Source: Rhizobium sp. L43
GTDB taxonomy: Bacteria > Pseudomonadota > Alphaproteobacteria > Rhizobiales > Rhizobiaceae
DNA: 64,000 bases
Direction: 5' to 3'
Assembly (NCBI RefSeq): GCF_002531725.1
Contig: NZ_NWSQ01000035.1
Location: 1-64,000, forward strand
The notes under the pieces were generated by a model, which saw nothing but the letters and a program-made list of their open reading frames with translations, searched no databases and had not been told where the DNA came from. Shown here in pieces: positions 1-8,901 of this stretch; positions within the stretch are counted from its first letter, which is position 1, and each line of letters starts with the position of its first letter. The translations under genes and the position numbers were made by a program.

Positions 1-37
1 ATCCCATAGGCAATTTTAAATGTGTGAATGCCATAGC

Positions 38-115
38 CCAGCGGGGAGAAGGTGCCCGTAGGGCGGATGAGGGGGCCACACGGCACGAAGCCGACGTCAG
101 TCTCCGATATCACCC
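38..115. repeat. RIME-like intergenic repeat fragment
   Basis: The stretch has the recurring core GCGGGGAGAAGGTG followed by GGCGGATGAGGGGGCC, which recurs around 28.9, 35.9, 40.4, 47.6, 50.0 and 60.8 kb. This matches the Rhizobium-specific intergenic mosaic element type of repeat. The rest of bases 1-159 shows no gene. Confidence 0.7.
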
Positions 116-165
116 TCCACGCCGGCCTTATGAAACCTTCTGATCCGTAAGCCGTTATCGTGCCT

Positions 166-2163
166 ATGGCCGACGCTAAATTCAATCCGAACTCGGTCGA
201 CGGCACCGAACCGCACGGTGCCGGGAACTCGCCCCAGGAGACGGCATCGACGGTGGAGGTCATGCCGCCGCCAGATGTTATCGAACCCGATCCGGAGCTG
301 ACGCCCGAGGAGGCCGAGCAGACGCGCAAGCGGTATCTGCTCAAGCGTTTCTGGATCAGCGCGCGCCGTTTCTGGGGCCGCGGCGGCGACAAGCTCGCCT
401 GGCCGTGCTCGATCGGCCTATTGACCCTGATCGGCATGAATGTCGGCTTCCAGTACGGAATCAATCTCTGGAACCGCGCGATTTTTGACGCCCTGGAGCA
501 ACACAATGCCCGCACCGTCTATGCCCTGAGCATCGTATTCCTGCCGCTGGCGCTCGGAACTGCAGCCCTTGTCACCGCACAAGTGGCTCTTCGCATGATG
601 ATCCAGCGCCGCTGGCGTTCATGGCTGACGACCACCGTCATCGCACGCTGGCTCGCGAGCGGTCGCTACTATCAGTTGAACCTCATCGGTGGTGACCACA
701 AGAACCCCGAAGCCCGCATCGCGGAGGATTTGCGGATTGCCACCGAAGCCCCTGTCGATTTCATCTCTGGTGTCATTGCCGCCTTTCTGTCGGCCTCGAC
801 CTTCATCCTGGTGCTCTGGACGATCGGCGGCGCCCTGACCCTCACGATTGCAGATTCGACCGTCACCATTCCCGGCTTTCTTGTCATCACTGCGGTCCTC
901 TATGCCGCGATCACATCAAGTTCTATGACGGTCATCGGCCGCCACTTCGTCCAGGTCTCCGAGGCCAAAAATCAAGCGGAAGCCGAATTTCGTTATACGC
1001 TGACGCATGTCCGGGAAAACGGCGAGAGCATTGCACTGCTCGGCGGTGAAGAGGAGGAGCGCAACGACCTCGACAAGACCTTCGCCAAAGTGCTCAGGCA
1101 GTGGGCGCTCCTAGCACGCCAGCATATGCGCACAGCCCTTGTGTCGCAGGGATCGAGTCTGTTTGCGCCAGTCGTCCCGGTTTTGCTGTGCGCTCCAAAA
1201 TTTCTCGAAGGCAGCATGACGCTTGGACAGGTCATGCAGGCTGCCTCTGCCTTCGCCATCGTTCAGAGCGCGTTCGGATGGCTGGTCGATAACTACCCCC
1301 GTCTTGCCGATTGGAACGCCTGTGCCCGACGAATCGCTTCGCTGATGATGTCGCTCGATGGGCTCGAGCGCGCCGAACAGAGCAATGCGCTCGGACGCAT
1401 CAAGCGCGGTGAAACCGAAGGCGATGCGATGCTCAGCCTGAACGATCTCTCCGTGTCGCTTGACGACGGCACCGCCGTGGTCAAGGAAACCCAGGTGGTG
1501 ATCGACCTGGGTGAGCGGGTGCTGGTCGCCGGCGAATCCGGTTCGGGCAAGAGCACGCTGGTGCGGGCCATCGCAGGTCTTTGGCCGTGGGGCGGGGGCA
1601 GCGTCAATTTCCATGCCGACAGACGATTGTTCATGTTGCCACAACGACCCTATATCCCTTCCGGGACGCTTCGCCGCGCCGTCGCCTATCCCGGCGCCGC
1701 CGATAGCTGGACGCTCGATAAGATCAAGGCGGCTCTCGACAAGGTGGGGCTCGATTATTTGAACGACAAGATCGAGGAAGAGGCGCCCTGGGACCAGACG
1801 CTGTCGGGCGGCGAAAAGCAGCGTCTCGCCTTTGCGCGTCTGCTGCTGCACCATCCCGATATCGTCGTGCTGGATGAAGCAACGTCGGCACTCGATGAGA
1901 AGAGCCAGGAAAAGATGATGCAGATGGTGATCGATGAATTGCCTGAGGTTACCATCATCAGCGTCGCGCACCGCGCCGAGCTGGAAGCCTTCCATAGCCG
2001 CAAGATCACGCTGGAGCGGCGCGAGGGCGGCGCAAAGCTCGTCAGCGATATCGATCTTATCCCGCGCAAGCGAAAACCGAACCTGCTTGTGCGCGTTTTG
2101 AAGAACCCCTCCGTGCTGAAAGACGGCACGAGTTCGAATAAAGACAGCACGGTCCCAGAATGA
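166..2163 (+). CDS. ABC transporter, fused membrane and ATP-binding domains (SbmA/BacA/YddA-like)
   Basis: A half-transporter of about 665 residues. An acidic N-terminal tail (about 1-55) is followed by a membrane domain of the SbmA/BacA-YddA type (about 70-390), with hydrophobic helices near 85, 125, 205, 245 and 345. The C-terminal nucleotide-binding domain has Walker A GESGSGKST (about 455), signature LSGGEKQR (about 546), Walker B IVVLDEATSALD (about 566) and the H-loop VAHR. The long helix that interrupts classic exporters is not obvious, as in YddA-like proteins. A GTG at 160 lies two codons upstream of the ATG at 166; I prefer the ATG. It stands alone, and downstream genes are on the other strand. 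The family is likely an inner-membrane exporter or peptide/vitamin transporter; the substrate cannot be read from sequence. Confidence 0.9.
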   Translation: MADAKFNPNSVDGTEPHGAGNSPQETASTVEVMPPPDVIEPDPELTPEEAEQTRKRYLLKRFWISARRFWGRGGDKLAWPCSIGLLTLIGMNVGFQYGINLWNRAIFDALEQHNARTVYALSIVFLPLALGTAALVTAQVALRMMIQRRWRSWLTTTVIARWLASGRYYQLNLIGGDHKNPEARIAEDLRIATEAPVDFISGVIAAFLSASTFILVLWTIGGALTLTIADSTVTIPGFLVITAVLYAAITSSSMTVIGRHFVQVSEAKNQAEAEFRYTLTHVRENGESIALLGGEEEERNDLDKTFAKVLRQWALLARQHMRTALVSQGSSLFAPVVPVLLCAPKFLEGSMTLGQVMQAASAFAIVQSAFGWLVDNYPRLADWNACARRIASLMMSLDGLERAEQSNALGRIKRGETEGDAMLSLNDLSVSLDDGTAVVKETQVVIDLGERVLVAGESGSGKSTLVRAIAGLWPWGGGSVNFHADRRLFMLPQRPYIPSGTLRRAVAYPGAADSWTLDKIKAALDKVGLDYLNDKIEEEAPWDQTLSGGEKQRLAFARLLLHHPDIVVLDEATSALDEKSQEKMMQMVIDELPEVTIISVAHRAELEAFHSRKITLERREGGAKLVSDIDLIPRKRKPNLLVRVLKNPSVLKDGTSSNKDSTVPE

Positions 2164-2236
2164 AATGTCCTTCGTCGGGGCCGGAAGGACTTCGTGCGCC
2201 TGCTAGGCCCGAAGCAGACGTCGCTGCAACAGTGAC

Positions 2237-2617
2237 CTATTGCTCATTCTGGGGCAGGTTGTCGGTGATGTCGTAGTAGTCGCCTTTGTCAGCGACAAAG
2301 GTATGCATTTTCAGTTTGGTTTCGGTCGGGCTGTCAAATGCACCCATCGCAACACTAAGCCAGTCGCGATGAGGTGGATCCCAAAACAGCGATGATCCGC
2401 ATATCGCGCAAAATCCACGCCGCACCGTTTCCGAGGATTGATACCAGGTCACATTTTCGCCTCCCTGGATCCTGATCTGACGTCGAGGCACGTCGGTTGA
2501 AGCGAAAAAGTGCCCGGATTGTTTTCGACATTTGGAGCAGTGGCATGCGTCTGGCGCTCGCAGATCGCCTTCGATCTCAAAACTTACCGCACCACACAGA
2601 CAGGATCCTTTATGCAT
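2237..2617 (-). CDS. GFA family zinc-binding protein (CENP-V/GFA domain)
   Basis: 126 residues, typical length for the glutathione-dependent formaldehyde-activating (GFA) fold. Zinc ligands are visible in order: C-L-C-G near the N-terminus, C-H-C-S-K-C at about residues 26-31, and C-x-x-C in GFCAICGS at about 90. The rest matches the family pattern (AVSFEIEG, SLFWDP). Many relatives are annotated as formaldehyde-activating enzymes, but few have been tested, so substrate and role are uncertain. It is convergent with the upstream ABC gene and stands alone between it and the MarR gene. Confidence 0.88.
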   Translation of the reverse strand: MHKGSCLCGAVSFEIEGDLRAPDACHCSKCRKQSGHFFASTDVPRRQIRIQGGENVTWYQSSETVRRGFCAICGSSLFWDPPHRDWLSVAMGAFDSPTETKLKMHTFVADKGDYYDITDNLPQNEQ

Positions 2618-2697
2618 AAGCGTTCCTCCAATAAGCCAAACTTGCCTCCAAGCGCGAGGATCGCGCTGGTTGCCGCGGAATTCTCGGACGCTCTACA

Positions 2698-3156
2698 TCA
2701 ATCGCCCAACGAAGCTTCCGCGCTCACCATCCGATCCAGATTGTCGATCAACCGCTTGAGCAGATCGACAAGCTGTGCCGCTTCGGCTTCGGTGAACCCG
2801 ATCAATGCCTCCCTATTTCCCTGGAACAAGGCCACAATTGCCGCCGGCATGCTTTTCTGTGCAGCCTTCGTCAGCACGATGCGGCTGCTGCGCCGGTCAG
2901 CCGGGTCGCGTGTCCGCTCGATCAGGCCATCCCGCTCCATGCGGGCGAGCATCTGCGCCATCGGCGGTTGCTCTATTTTTGCAAAGCGGGCGAGGTCGCG
3001 CTGCGTGCTTGCCTTGCCGTTTTGCAGCGCGACCAGCACGGGCAACTGGCCGACACCGAAGCCGAGCGGCTTGAGGCGTGACTCGCTGAGGCGGGCGAAC
3101 CCTCGCGCGGCAAGGCTGATCAGATGCCCTGGCGTCGAAAGCACGTCTTCATCCAT
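2698..3156 (-). CDS. MarR family transcriptional regulator
   Basis: With the ATG at 3156 (MDEDVLSTPGH) the protein is 152 residues, a normal MarR length. A longer reading frame runs to 3264 but would cross the AT-rich operator-like region. The winged helix is clear: helix-turn-helix around QRDLARFAKIEQPPMAQML (about 55-73) and the wing DGLIERTRDPADRRSSRIVLT (about 80-100), with the conserved DxRSSR. The regulator is divergent from the NTF2-like gene at 3285. The short shared intergenic region contains an AT-rich quasi-palindrome, so it probably represses itself, that neighbour, or both. The ligand is unknown. Confidence 0.9.
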   Translation of the reverse strand: MDEDVLSTPGHLISLAARGFARLSESRLKPLGFGVGQLPVLVALQNGKASTQRDLARFAKIEQPPMAQMLARMERDGLIERTRDPADRRSSRIVLTKAAQKSMPAAIVALFQGNREALIGFTEAEAAQLVDLLKRLIDNLDRMVSAEASLGD

Positions 3157-3190
3157 TCCGCTTGACCCTTTGCCTGCGCTTGACCGTGAG

Positions 3191-3213
3191 ATATATATGT
3201 ACGTATGTATATT
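3191..3213. promoter_or_regulatory. AT-rich quasi-palindrome, candidate MarR operator
   Basis: An alternating AT/GTAC tract centred on GTAC at 3199-3202, with arms matching at 6 of 8 positions, sits between the divergent MarR gene and the NTF2-like gene. MarR-family operators are usually AT-rich 16-20 bp dyads in this position. The assignment rests only on position and symmetry. Confidence 0.45.
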
Positions 3214-3284
3214 GGTGCGCGACATTCGGCAATGCCGTTCGATGCCGCCGAGCTGATCTTTCAAAACTCCACTGGGGAAACGAT

Positions 3285-3662
3285 ATGTCTGACAATAACG
3301 TTGAAATGCTCAAGCGCGTCTATGCCGGCTTCAACGCCAGAGACATCGACGCTGTCCTTGCGGTCCTTTCCGATGATGTCGCCTGGGCCAACGGCATGGA
3401 TGGCGGCCACGTCAATGGTCGTGAGGCCGTGCGCGACTATTGGACCCGCCAGTGGGCCGTCATCAGCCCGCATGTCGAGCCGGTCGCATTTGCGGAAACG
3501 GAAGATGGCGCCGTCGCGGTCGAGGTGATCCAGTCGGTCTTTGATCTCGACGGCCAGCCGCTGCAGGGGCAGACCCATGGCCTGAAGGACAAGACCGTCA
3601 CGCATATCTTCCGCATCGAAGGCGATAAGATTATTCGCTTCTATATCCGGGATGCCCGGTAA
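3285..3662 (+). CDS. NTF2-like / SnoaL-like domain protein
   Basis: 125 residues starting at the ATG after GGGGAAACGAT. The pattern is that of SnoaL-like, ketosteroid-isomerase-type folds: helix with YAGFNARDIDAVLAVLSDDVAW, then GHVNGREAVRDYWTRQW, then strands ending in KTVTHIFRIEGDKIIRFYIR. Such proteins are small alpha+beta barrels that bind hydrophobic molecules or act as isomerases; no specific substrate can be inferred. It is divergent from the MarR gene at 2698-3156 and probably regulated by it. Confidence 0.85.
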   Translation: MSDNNVEMLKRVYAGFNARDIDAVLAVLSDDVAWANGMDGGHVNGREAVRDYWTRQWAVISPHVEPVAFAETEDGAVAVEVIQSVFDLDGQPLQGQTHGLKDKTVTHIFRIEGDKIIRFYIRDAR

Positions 3663-3787
3663 GCCCGGCATGCTCTGTAAGTTTGCACGAACTATGCCGG
3701 GGGTGACCGCTCCCGGCGCGTTGCTGCCGACATGTCCGGAAGGTCACCTCCGCATTTCGAGAGAATATCGAGGCCCCGCCGAAGCGC

Positions 3788-5278
3788 CTAGTGCGAAGCC
3801 GCCTCGCTTGTCACAGCCGTCTCTTCGCGCTTCCAGCCATGACCAACCGGGATCAGCCAGGTGGTGAAGAAGGTCAGCACCGCGACGACGACCACGCCCC
3901 AGAAGCTCCAGTGCAGCGCCGCATCGAAGACGGCGCGGATTGCCGGGTCGGCGGCGAGCGCCGAGAGCCCGGTCGGCTGGTTCAGCGCCTTATGCAGGTC
4001 CGCCGCTTTTTCGCCGCTCGCATAATGGTTGATGCCGGCGTTCAGGATGGCGCCGAGCACGGTGGCGCCGAGCGTATTGCCGAGGCTGCGGGCAAAGATG
4101 ATCGAGGCGGTGGCGCTGCCGCGCATCGACCATTCGACGCTGTCCTGCACCAGCACGATGCTGGTGAGGCTGATCAGACCCATGCCGAAGCCCATGAAAA
4201 AGGAGCCGACGCCGGCAATAACAGGCGAACTCTCCGGCGTGAGGAACAACAGGAAGCAGGCGCCGAAGGGAAACATCAGGCTGCCGACGCGCAAGGTGCG
4301 GCGGATGCCGAACGCCTTGTAGAAGCGGCTGGAAAGCATCACCGCCAAAGGCCAGCCGACGACCAGCATGGTAAGCGTGAAGCCGGCAACGATGGGAGAA
4401 CGGCCGAGCACGCCCTGCACATAGATCGGCAGGATTGTCGAAAGCCCGATCAGCGCCATGCCGGCGAGCAGCGTTGCCGCATTGCTGGTGGCGATCAGCC
4501 TTCGGCTCCAGAGCGGGATCGAAATGATCGGCTCCGGCGCCCGCTTCTCCTGGGCGAGAAAGAGAAGGCCCGCGACCACGAAGACGGAAAAAAGCGACAG
4601 CAGGATCCAGGCGCTGGCATCGGTTTCGGTCAGCATGATCAGCAGCGCAACGATCGAGATCGAAAACAGCACCGAGCCGAGGTAATCGATCCTTGCCTGC
4701 TTGTGCGCCACATCCTCTTTCAGGAAGATCATGAAGGCGATGATCGAGATGATGCCGATCGGCAGGTTGATCCAGAAGATCCAGGCCCAGGAGATATTGT
4801 CGACGATGATGCCGCCGGCCAGCGGCCCGACGACGGCCGAGGTCGCCCAGACGGTCGCCATCGCGCCCTGCACGCGGCCGCGTTCCTCGAGCTTGAAGAG
4901 ATCGCCGATAACAGTCATCGTCACCGGCTGGATGGCGCCCGCACCCAGCCCCTGCAGCAGCCGGAACAGCACCAGCGACATCATCGACCAGGCAAACCCG
5001 CAGAGCAGAGAGCCGACGAGGAAGATCAGGATGCCGCCGATCAGCACCGGCTTGCGCCCGAAAATGTCGGAAAGCTTGCCGTAGATCACAGTGGTCGTCG
5101 ACTGCGCCAAGAGGAAAGCCGAAAACACCCAGCTGTAATAGGAAAAGCCCCCGAGCTGACCGACGATGCGCGGCATCGCCGTCGCCACGATCGTCGCCTC
5201 GATCGCCACCATGAAGGTGGCAAGCATGATGGTGGCGACGATAAGCACGCGGTTCGAGCGTTGCGCTGCATTCGACAT
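3788..5278 (-). CDS. MFS drug-exporter, DHA2 family (14-TM, EmrB-like)
   Basis: About 496 residues from the ATG at 5278 (MSNAAQRSNRV), which has AGAGGA upstream; an in-frame ATG at 5350 is less likely. Hydrophobic helices run nearly end to end, consistent with 14 TM segments. Family motifs are visible: motif A-like GKLSDIFGRKPVLIGG after TM2, motif B-like RLLQGLGAGAIQPVTM, and motif C-like GPLAGGIIVDNISWAWIFWINLPIG in TM5. The DHA2 family exports drugs or other organic compounds by proton antiport. No membrane-fusion partner (EmrA-like) gene is adjacent, so the substrate is unknown. The gene stands alone and convergent with the NTF2-like gene. Confidence 0.9.
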   Translation of the reverse strand: MSNAAQRSNRVLIVATIMLATFMVAIEATIVATAMPRIVGQLGGFSYYSWVFSAFLLAQSTTTVIYGKLSDIFGRKPVLIGGILIFLVGSLLCGFAWSMMSLVLFRLLQGLGAGAIQPVTMTVIGDLFKLEERGRVQGAMATVWATSAVVGPLAGGIIVDNISWAWIFWINLPIGIISIIAFMIFLKEDVAHKQARIDYLGSVLFSISIVALLIMLTETDASAWILLSLFSVFVVAGLLFLAQEKRAPEPIISIPLWSRRLIATSNAATLLAGMALIGLSTILPIYVQGVLGRSPIVAGFTLTMLVVGWPLAVMLSSRFYKAFGIRRTLRVGSLMFPFGACFLLFLTPESSPVIAGVGSFFMGFGMGLISLTSIVLVQDSVEWSMRGSATASIIFARSLGNTLGATVLGAILNAGINHYASGEKAADLHKALNQPTGLSALAADPAIRAVFDAALHWSFWGVVVVAVLTFFTTWLIPVGHGWKREETAVTSEAASH

Positions 5279-5515
5279 GACGATCCTCTTCGGGTGCTCC
5301 GCGGATGCCGGAAAAATCGGCAGGCTGGCTGGTGTGGGGCGGTGTGCCATGTGCGGAGTGATGGGTAGTTTTACGTCCGCAAGCGCGAGTCGTAAAGCCG
5401 TTCCCGCGGCAGCTGATATTTCGCCCGACGTGGGAGCGGCCGAAGCGAAGTCCCGGTGCCACTTCGCCCGGAGCCTTTCATTCCGTCAGGAAGTCAGGCG
5501 GCATCCGCCCTATCC

Positions 5516-5896
5516 TCATTGCGGGCAGGCCTCGCCGGCCGACCCGCTATCCGCGGAACCGGCGGTACAACCCGGCGTCGGCTGCAGATCGGGATTGACC
5601 CCACCGGGATTGATCGTGCTCCGGCCGCTGTTGAGATCGACGCCGCCATTGCCGGTCGTGCTGCCTGTTGTGCCGGGATCGGTCCCGACAGACCCGGTGC
5701 CCGTTGCACTGCCGCCGGCAGAACCAGTTCCGCCCGAACCGGTGCCGGTGGAACCGGCGCCTGAACTCCCCGACCCGCCAACGATCGGTGCCGCCGAAAG
5801 TCGCCCATTGGCATCCGCCCCGCCGGCCGTCTGCGCAAGCGTCGAGCCGGCAAAACCGATCGAAAGGAGGGATATCGCGATGAATTTGCAGGACAT
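5516..5896 (-). CDS. Small secreted Gly/Ser/Thr-rich low-complexity protein
   Basis: 126 residues from the ATG at 5896, with ACGGAGAAAATT before it. Residues 1-21 form a signal peptide ending ...FAGSTLA. The mature part is dominated by GTGSGG, GSATGTGS and GTTGSTTG tracts from about residue 40 to 90. The last 30 residues carry two cysteines (PGCTAGS, GEACPQ) that may form a disulphide. Such proteins are common in Rhizobium and usually called hypothetical; no function can be read. The low-complexity DNA gives long spurious frames on the other strand. Confidence 0.7.
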   Translation of the reverse strand: MSCKFIAISLLSIGFAGSTLAQTAGGADANGRLSAAPIVGGSGSSGAGSTGTGSGGTGSAGGSATGTGSVGTDPGTTGSTTGNGGVDLNSGRSTINPGGVNPDLQPTPGCTAGSADSGSAGEACPQ

Positions 5897-6095
5897 AATT
5901 TTCTCCGTCGTTTTTGTCTCAGGGAGAAAACCTGCTCTGCCGTGGCATTGTTCCTGTCGTCGGTGCGGATTCACGGTCGTTTGATCGGGGGAGAAACTTC
6001 CCTGCAAAGCTACCGGCGCCCGGCTCCCCCGGTACCGAAGCAGAAAGTACCGAGCAAATATCATTGTTGACCGGAGTGCCGAGACGGCCCTCCTG

Positions 6096-6569
6096 TCATT
6101 CGTCATCCATCAAATGAAACTCCCGCGCCGCCTGAGGGCAGAGAAGGCTGAACTGCTCGATCAGCGGCGGCATCCCCGAAGCGCACGAGACGTCTGAATT
6201 CTCTGGTAGTGGGAAAGTGACACTCTGCGGTTCTCCGGCAGAAGGTTCGAAGGACAGGGTGCCTTCGCTGCAATTGGCGGTGGAGCGGAAAGTGTCCTTC
6301 CCATTCTGTTTTGTGTACATCGCTACGCACTGCTTGACGGTCAGTTTGCCGCCATGGGCTGTTGTCTCCCATCCTGGGTCTCGCTTGCAATATTCCTGGA
6401 AGTCGGCCCGAGTGACCTTTCCTTCCATAACTGCAGTGCTTGAATCGATCCCGGTCTTGCTGACAAGCGTTCCATTCCATCCGGCGCAGGAGGCGAGAGG
6501 GAAGTCTTCTGCCTGAGCAGCGGACAAGCCAAATGTGCAAAGCGCGATACTTAAAAGCGATGTCCTCAT
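6096..6569 (-). CDS. Secreted hypothetical protein, cysteine-containing
   Basis: 157 residues starting at the ATG at 6569, preceded by a strong TAGGAGGATCT. Residues 1-20 are a signal peptide (MRTSLLSIALCTFGLSAAQA). The mature protein has six cysteines (ASCAGW, EYCKRD, KQCVAM, ANCSEG, VSCASG, LLCPQA), consistent with a disulphide-bonded periplasmic protein. I recognise no family. A 198-codon frame overlaps it in another phase and is a shadow: it has no signal peptide or ribosome site. This is the last gene before the island boundary at 6764. Confidence 0.75.
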   Translation of the reverse strand: MRTSLLSIALCTFGLSAAQAEDFPLASCAGWNGTLVSKTGIDSSTAVMEGKVTRADFQEYCKRDPGWETTAHGGKLTVKQCVAMYTKQNGKDTFRSTANCSEGTLSFEPSAGEPQSVTFPLPENSDVSCASGMPPLIEQFSLLCPQAAREFHLMDDE

Positions 6570-6763
6570 AGATCCTCCTAATCGCCAACCTGCTCTCGTT
6601 CGATCGATATCGGTCGCGCTCACATAGATGAAGGGCAGCCCAGCCGCCTTGAGTGAAATAGCGCTCAAGCTGTTGAGGCTTTGCCTGCCGAATGGCCAAA
6701 GGTGGACGCAGAATTTTAAGAGAGGCTTAAAATGTGGGGTTTCAGCACGCGATGAAAGAAAAA

Positions 6764-6809
6764 TGGTGCCGCTTGCAGGACTCGAACCTGCGACCCCATC
6801 ATTACGAAT
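6764..6809 (-). repeat. attL: 46-bp duplicate of the 3' end of tRNA-Thr
   Basis: This 46-bp block is identical to 23876-23921, which is the 3' part of the intact tRNA-Thr(CGT), including the CCA end, T arm, variable region and 3' anticodon stem. Only the 3' half is present here, so this is an attachment-site remnant and not a working tRNA. The integrase gene begins 185 bp further in. Confidence 0.93.
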
Positions 6810-6939
6810 AACGTGTCATCCCCAAAAACAGCGTAACGCTCCCTAACATCATTCCGGCCAAATCCGGAAAAAACATTTAGTACGCAACAAGTTAACATAT
6901 AAGAATTTAACATTAGTTATCACTCTAAAACACCTCTAT

Positions 6940-6961
6940 AATTTTCCCCCAGCTTTCCCCC
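6940..6961. repeat. Subterminal C-rich motif, candidate integrase arm site (left)
   Basis: AATTTTCCCCCAG followed by CTTTCCCCC lies between attL and the integrase start. Nearly the same motif, in the same orientation, occurs at 23785-23807 just inside attR. Placement just inside both ends suits arm-type binding sites of a tyrosine integrase or its directionality factor; this is inferred from position and repetition only. Confidence 0.5.
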
Positions 6962-6994
6962 GGATGTTCCGGGGAAAATTTTGAGGGGTGGAGA

Positions 6995-8275
6995 ATGACA
7001 AAAGCGAAGAGCGCATTTACGGCAAAATGGGTCGAGGCCGTCGCAGCAACCGACAAGCGACAGGAGATTCCCGATCCGAGCCTGAAGGGGTTCTACCTCG
7101 TTGTCCAACCGCGTCCGGGCGGGGCGAAGAGCTGGGCCGTCAGATATAAGGGCCATCCGAAGTTTACGATCGGGAGCGTCGCCGCTTGGAAGCTCGCGGA
7201 CGCGAGGAAAGAGGCCGGCCGAATTATGCGGGCCTACGACGAGGGCCGCGATCCGCGCGCCGAGAAGAAAGAACTGCTCTCCGATGACAATCTAATTGAA
7301 AACGTGCTCGCCCAATTTGTGAAGCGGCACGTCAAGCGCAAGAACCGCGACAGCACGGCACAGGCGCAACAGCGCTACATCGACAAGGAACTGATACCAC
7401 GTTGGAAGGGGAAGCACGTTGCGGCTATCCGCCGGCGGGATATCGTCACCATGCTGGACGACGTTGTTGAAAGCGGCCGGCCTCAGGCGGCGGTACGCCT
7501 GCTAGCGCTCACGCGCAAGTTCTTCAATTGGGCCGTCGGCACCGGCTGGCTGGATGCCTCACCCTGTGCCGGCATTCCAATTCCGGCGCCGCTGGTCAAG
7601 CGCAAGCGCGTGCTTTCCGATTTCGAGTTGCGGCTGGTGTGGAAGGGTGCCGAGGCAATCGGCTGGCCGTTTGGTCCATTGGTGCAACTGCTCATGTTAA
7701 CTGGGCAGCGCCGCGAGGAGGTCGCCGCCGCGAGCTGGTCGGAATTCAGTTTGACCGGCCGGGAGCCATTCTGGACCATCCCAGCGGGAAGGGCGAAGAA
7801 CGGTAATGAGCAACAGGTCGCTTTGGCGCCGACGACGATCTCCATTTTGAACAACCTGCCTAGCATCCAGGGCGGGGGAGATTTTATCCTTTCGACCACC
7901 GGCGACACCAGCATTTCGGGATATTCACGGGGCAAGCGACGTCTCGACGAGAAGATCATGGAGATCGCCCGGAACGAGGCCAAGGAAAGGGGTGATCCCG
8001 AGGAGGTGAAGCTGGAGCCTTTCACGTTACATGATCTGAGGCGCACCCTTGCCACGCGGCTAGGTGACCTTGGTGTTGCACCGCATACCGTGGAGGCGAT
8101 TCTCAATCACGCCCGCGTCGGCGTCGCCGCGCACTACAATCATGCACGCTATGAAAAGGAAAAGCGCGAAGCCCTGATCCTGTGGGAAAGGCATATCAGG
8201 ACGATTATTGCCGCCGAGCCGGGTTCGAACGTCATTTCGTTCGGCAAGATTAGCTTGCGGGAGGCCGGCGAATAG
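6995..8275 (+). CDS. int: Tyrosine-type site-specific integrase (P4-like, DUF4102 N-terminus)
   Basis: 426 residues. The N-terminal arm-binding domain has the family pattern KGFYLVVQPRPGGAKSW and LADARKEAGRIM (about 30-80). A core-binding SAM-like domain follows (about 98-190). The catalytic domain runs from about 207 and contains Arg239 (TGQRREE), His346 and Arg349 (HDLRRT), His372 (LNH) and a likely nucleophile Tyr381 (AAHYNHARY), so the active site looks complete. The start ATG follows GAGGGGTGGAGA. It lies 185 bp inside attL and surely catalyses recombination between the tRNA-Thr 3' end and the island attachment site. The related P4-like integrases typically target tRNA genes. Confidence 0.96.
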   Translation: MTKAKSAFTAKWVEAVAATDKRQEIPDPSLKGFYLVVQPRPGGAKSWAVRYKGHPKFTIGSVAAWKLADARKEAGRIMRAYDEGRDPRAEKKELLSDDNLIENVLAQFVKRHVKRKNRDSTAQAQQRYIDKELIPRWKGKHVAAIRRRDIVTMLDDVVESGRPQAAVRLLALTRKFFNWAVGTGWLDASPCAGIPIPAPLVKRKRVLSDFELRLVWKGAEAIGWPFGPLVQLLMLTGQRREEVAAASWSEFSLTGREPFWTIPAGRAKNGNEQQVALAPTTISILNNLPSIQGGGDFILSTTGDTSISGYSRGKRRLDEKIMEIARNEAKERGDPEEVKLEPFTLHDLRRTLATRLGDLGVAPHTVEAILNHARVGVAAHYNHARYEKEKREALILWERHIRTIIAAEPGSNVISFGKISLREAGE

Positions 8276-8361
8276 AACCGCTTGATTGCCTTGCGATCAG
8301 GCATGTTGGTGAATCGCATCCGCAACATTTGCTTGTCAAAAAGTGAAGCGCTCACTGTATA

Positions 8362-8380
8362 CCGCAAGTTTTACTTGCGG
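8362..8380. promoter_or_regulatory. Perfect inverted repeat downstream of int
   Basis: Two 8-bp arms, CCGCAAGT and ACTTGCGG, are separated by TTT. The element lies in the 249-bp gap between int and the AlpA-like gene, within a locally AT-rich promoter-like region. It could be an operator for the downstream HTH protein or a weak hairpin; there is no T-run directly after it. Confidence 0.5.
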
Positions 8381-8524
8381 GTAAATAAAATTATTCAGTG
8401 TAAATACTGTTTGCATTGAGCGCAGGTGTTTGCCTTTGATGTTGGTTGATTTGGTTCGGTAGCGGCCTTGGAGGTCGCCTGGAGTGCCAAGCCAAGAAGT
8501 CCAACCGACAAAGGAGACACGCTC

Positions 8525-8779
8525 ATGGGTAAGCGATATCTGACCCAGCCGCAACTCAGGGAGCGCTACGGCGGCATCAGCGATATGACGGTCTGGCGGT
8601 GGGTCAGGACCGGTCGCATTCCAGAGCCGGCGTTGTTCGGCACCAGAAATTATTTTGACGAGGCGGAGCTTGATGAGGCTGATCGCCGGGCAAAAGCCGA
8701 GTACCGGCGCGCGCAGGCAGAACCGCCGAAGCATGGACCGCCGCCTCGCAAGAACAACACCGAAACCATTAGGAAATGA
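8525..8779 (+). CDS. AlpA/MerR-like small helix-turn-helix protein (probable excisionase/regulator)
   Basis: 84 residues from the ATG at 8525, preceded by AAAGGAGACACGCTC. Residues 1-50 have the pattern of AlpA-type winged helices: YLTQPQLRERYGGISDMTVWRWVRTGRIPEPALFGTRNYFDEAELD. The C-terminal tail is basic and proline-rich. Proteins of this type act as excisionases or as activators of integrase or replication genes in P4-like satellites and islands. It sits between int and the topoisomerase gene, which fits such a role. The start 19 codons upstream lacks a ribosome site. Confidence 0.8.
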   Translation: MGKRYLTQPQLRERYGGISDMTVWRWVRTGRIPEPALFGTRNYFDEAELDEADRRAKAEYRRAQAEPPKHGPPPRKNNTETIRK

Positions 8780-8901
8780 GCCCCGCCGCATCGGACGCAG
8801 TAAGGGCTCGGTTGGAATAGGCATCGGAAAGTGCCCGAAAATTAATCACATCGAGTTCAACGCGCCAGACCACGGCGGTTCCGAGCAAGAGAGGAGCCGT
8901 T

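Noticed and set aside
3791..5368. A 525-codon plus-strand open frame
   Set aside because: Antisense shadow of the MFS exporter; its protein is full of His/Asp/Arg repeats without family features.
6764..6809. A second tRNA-Thr gene
   Set aside because: Only the 3' half is present; the 5' acceptor and D arm are missing, so it is the attL duplicate.
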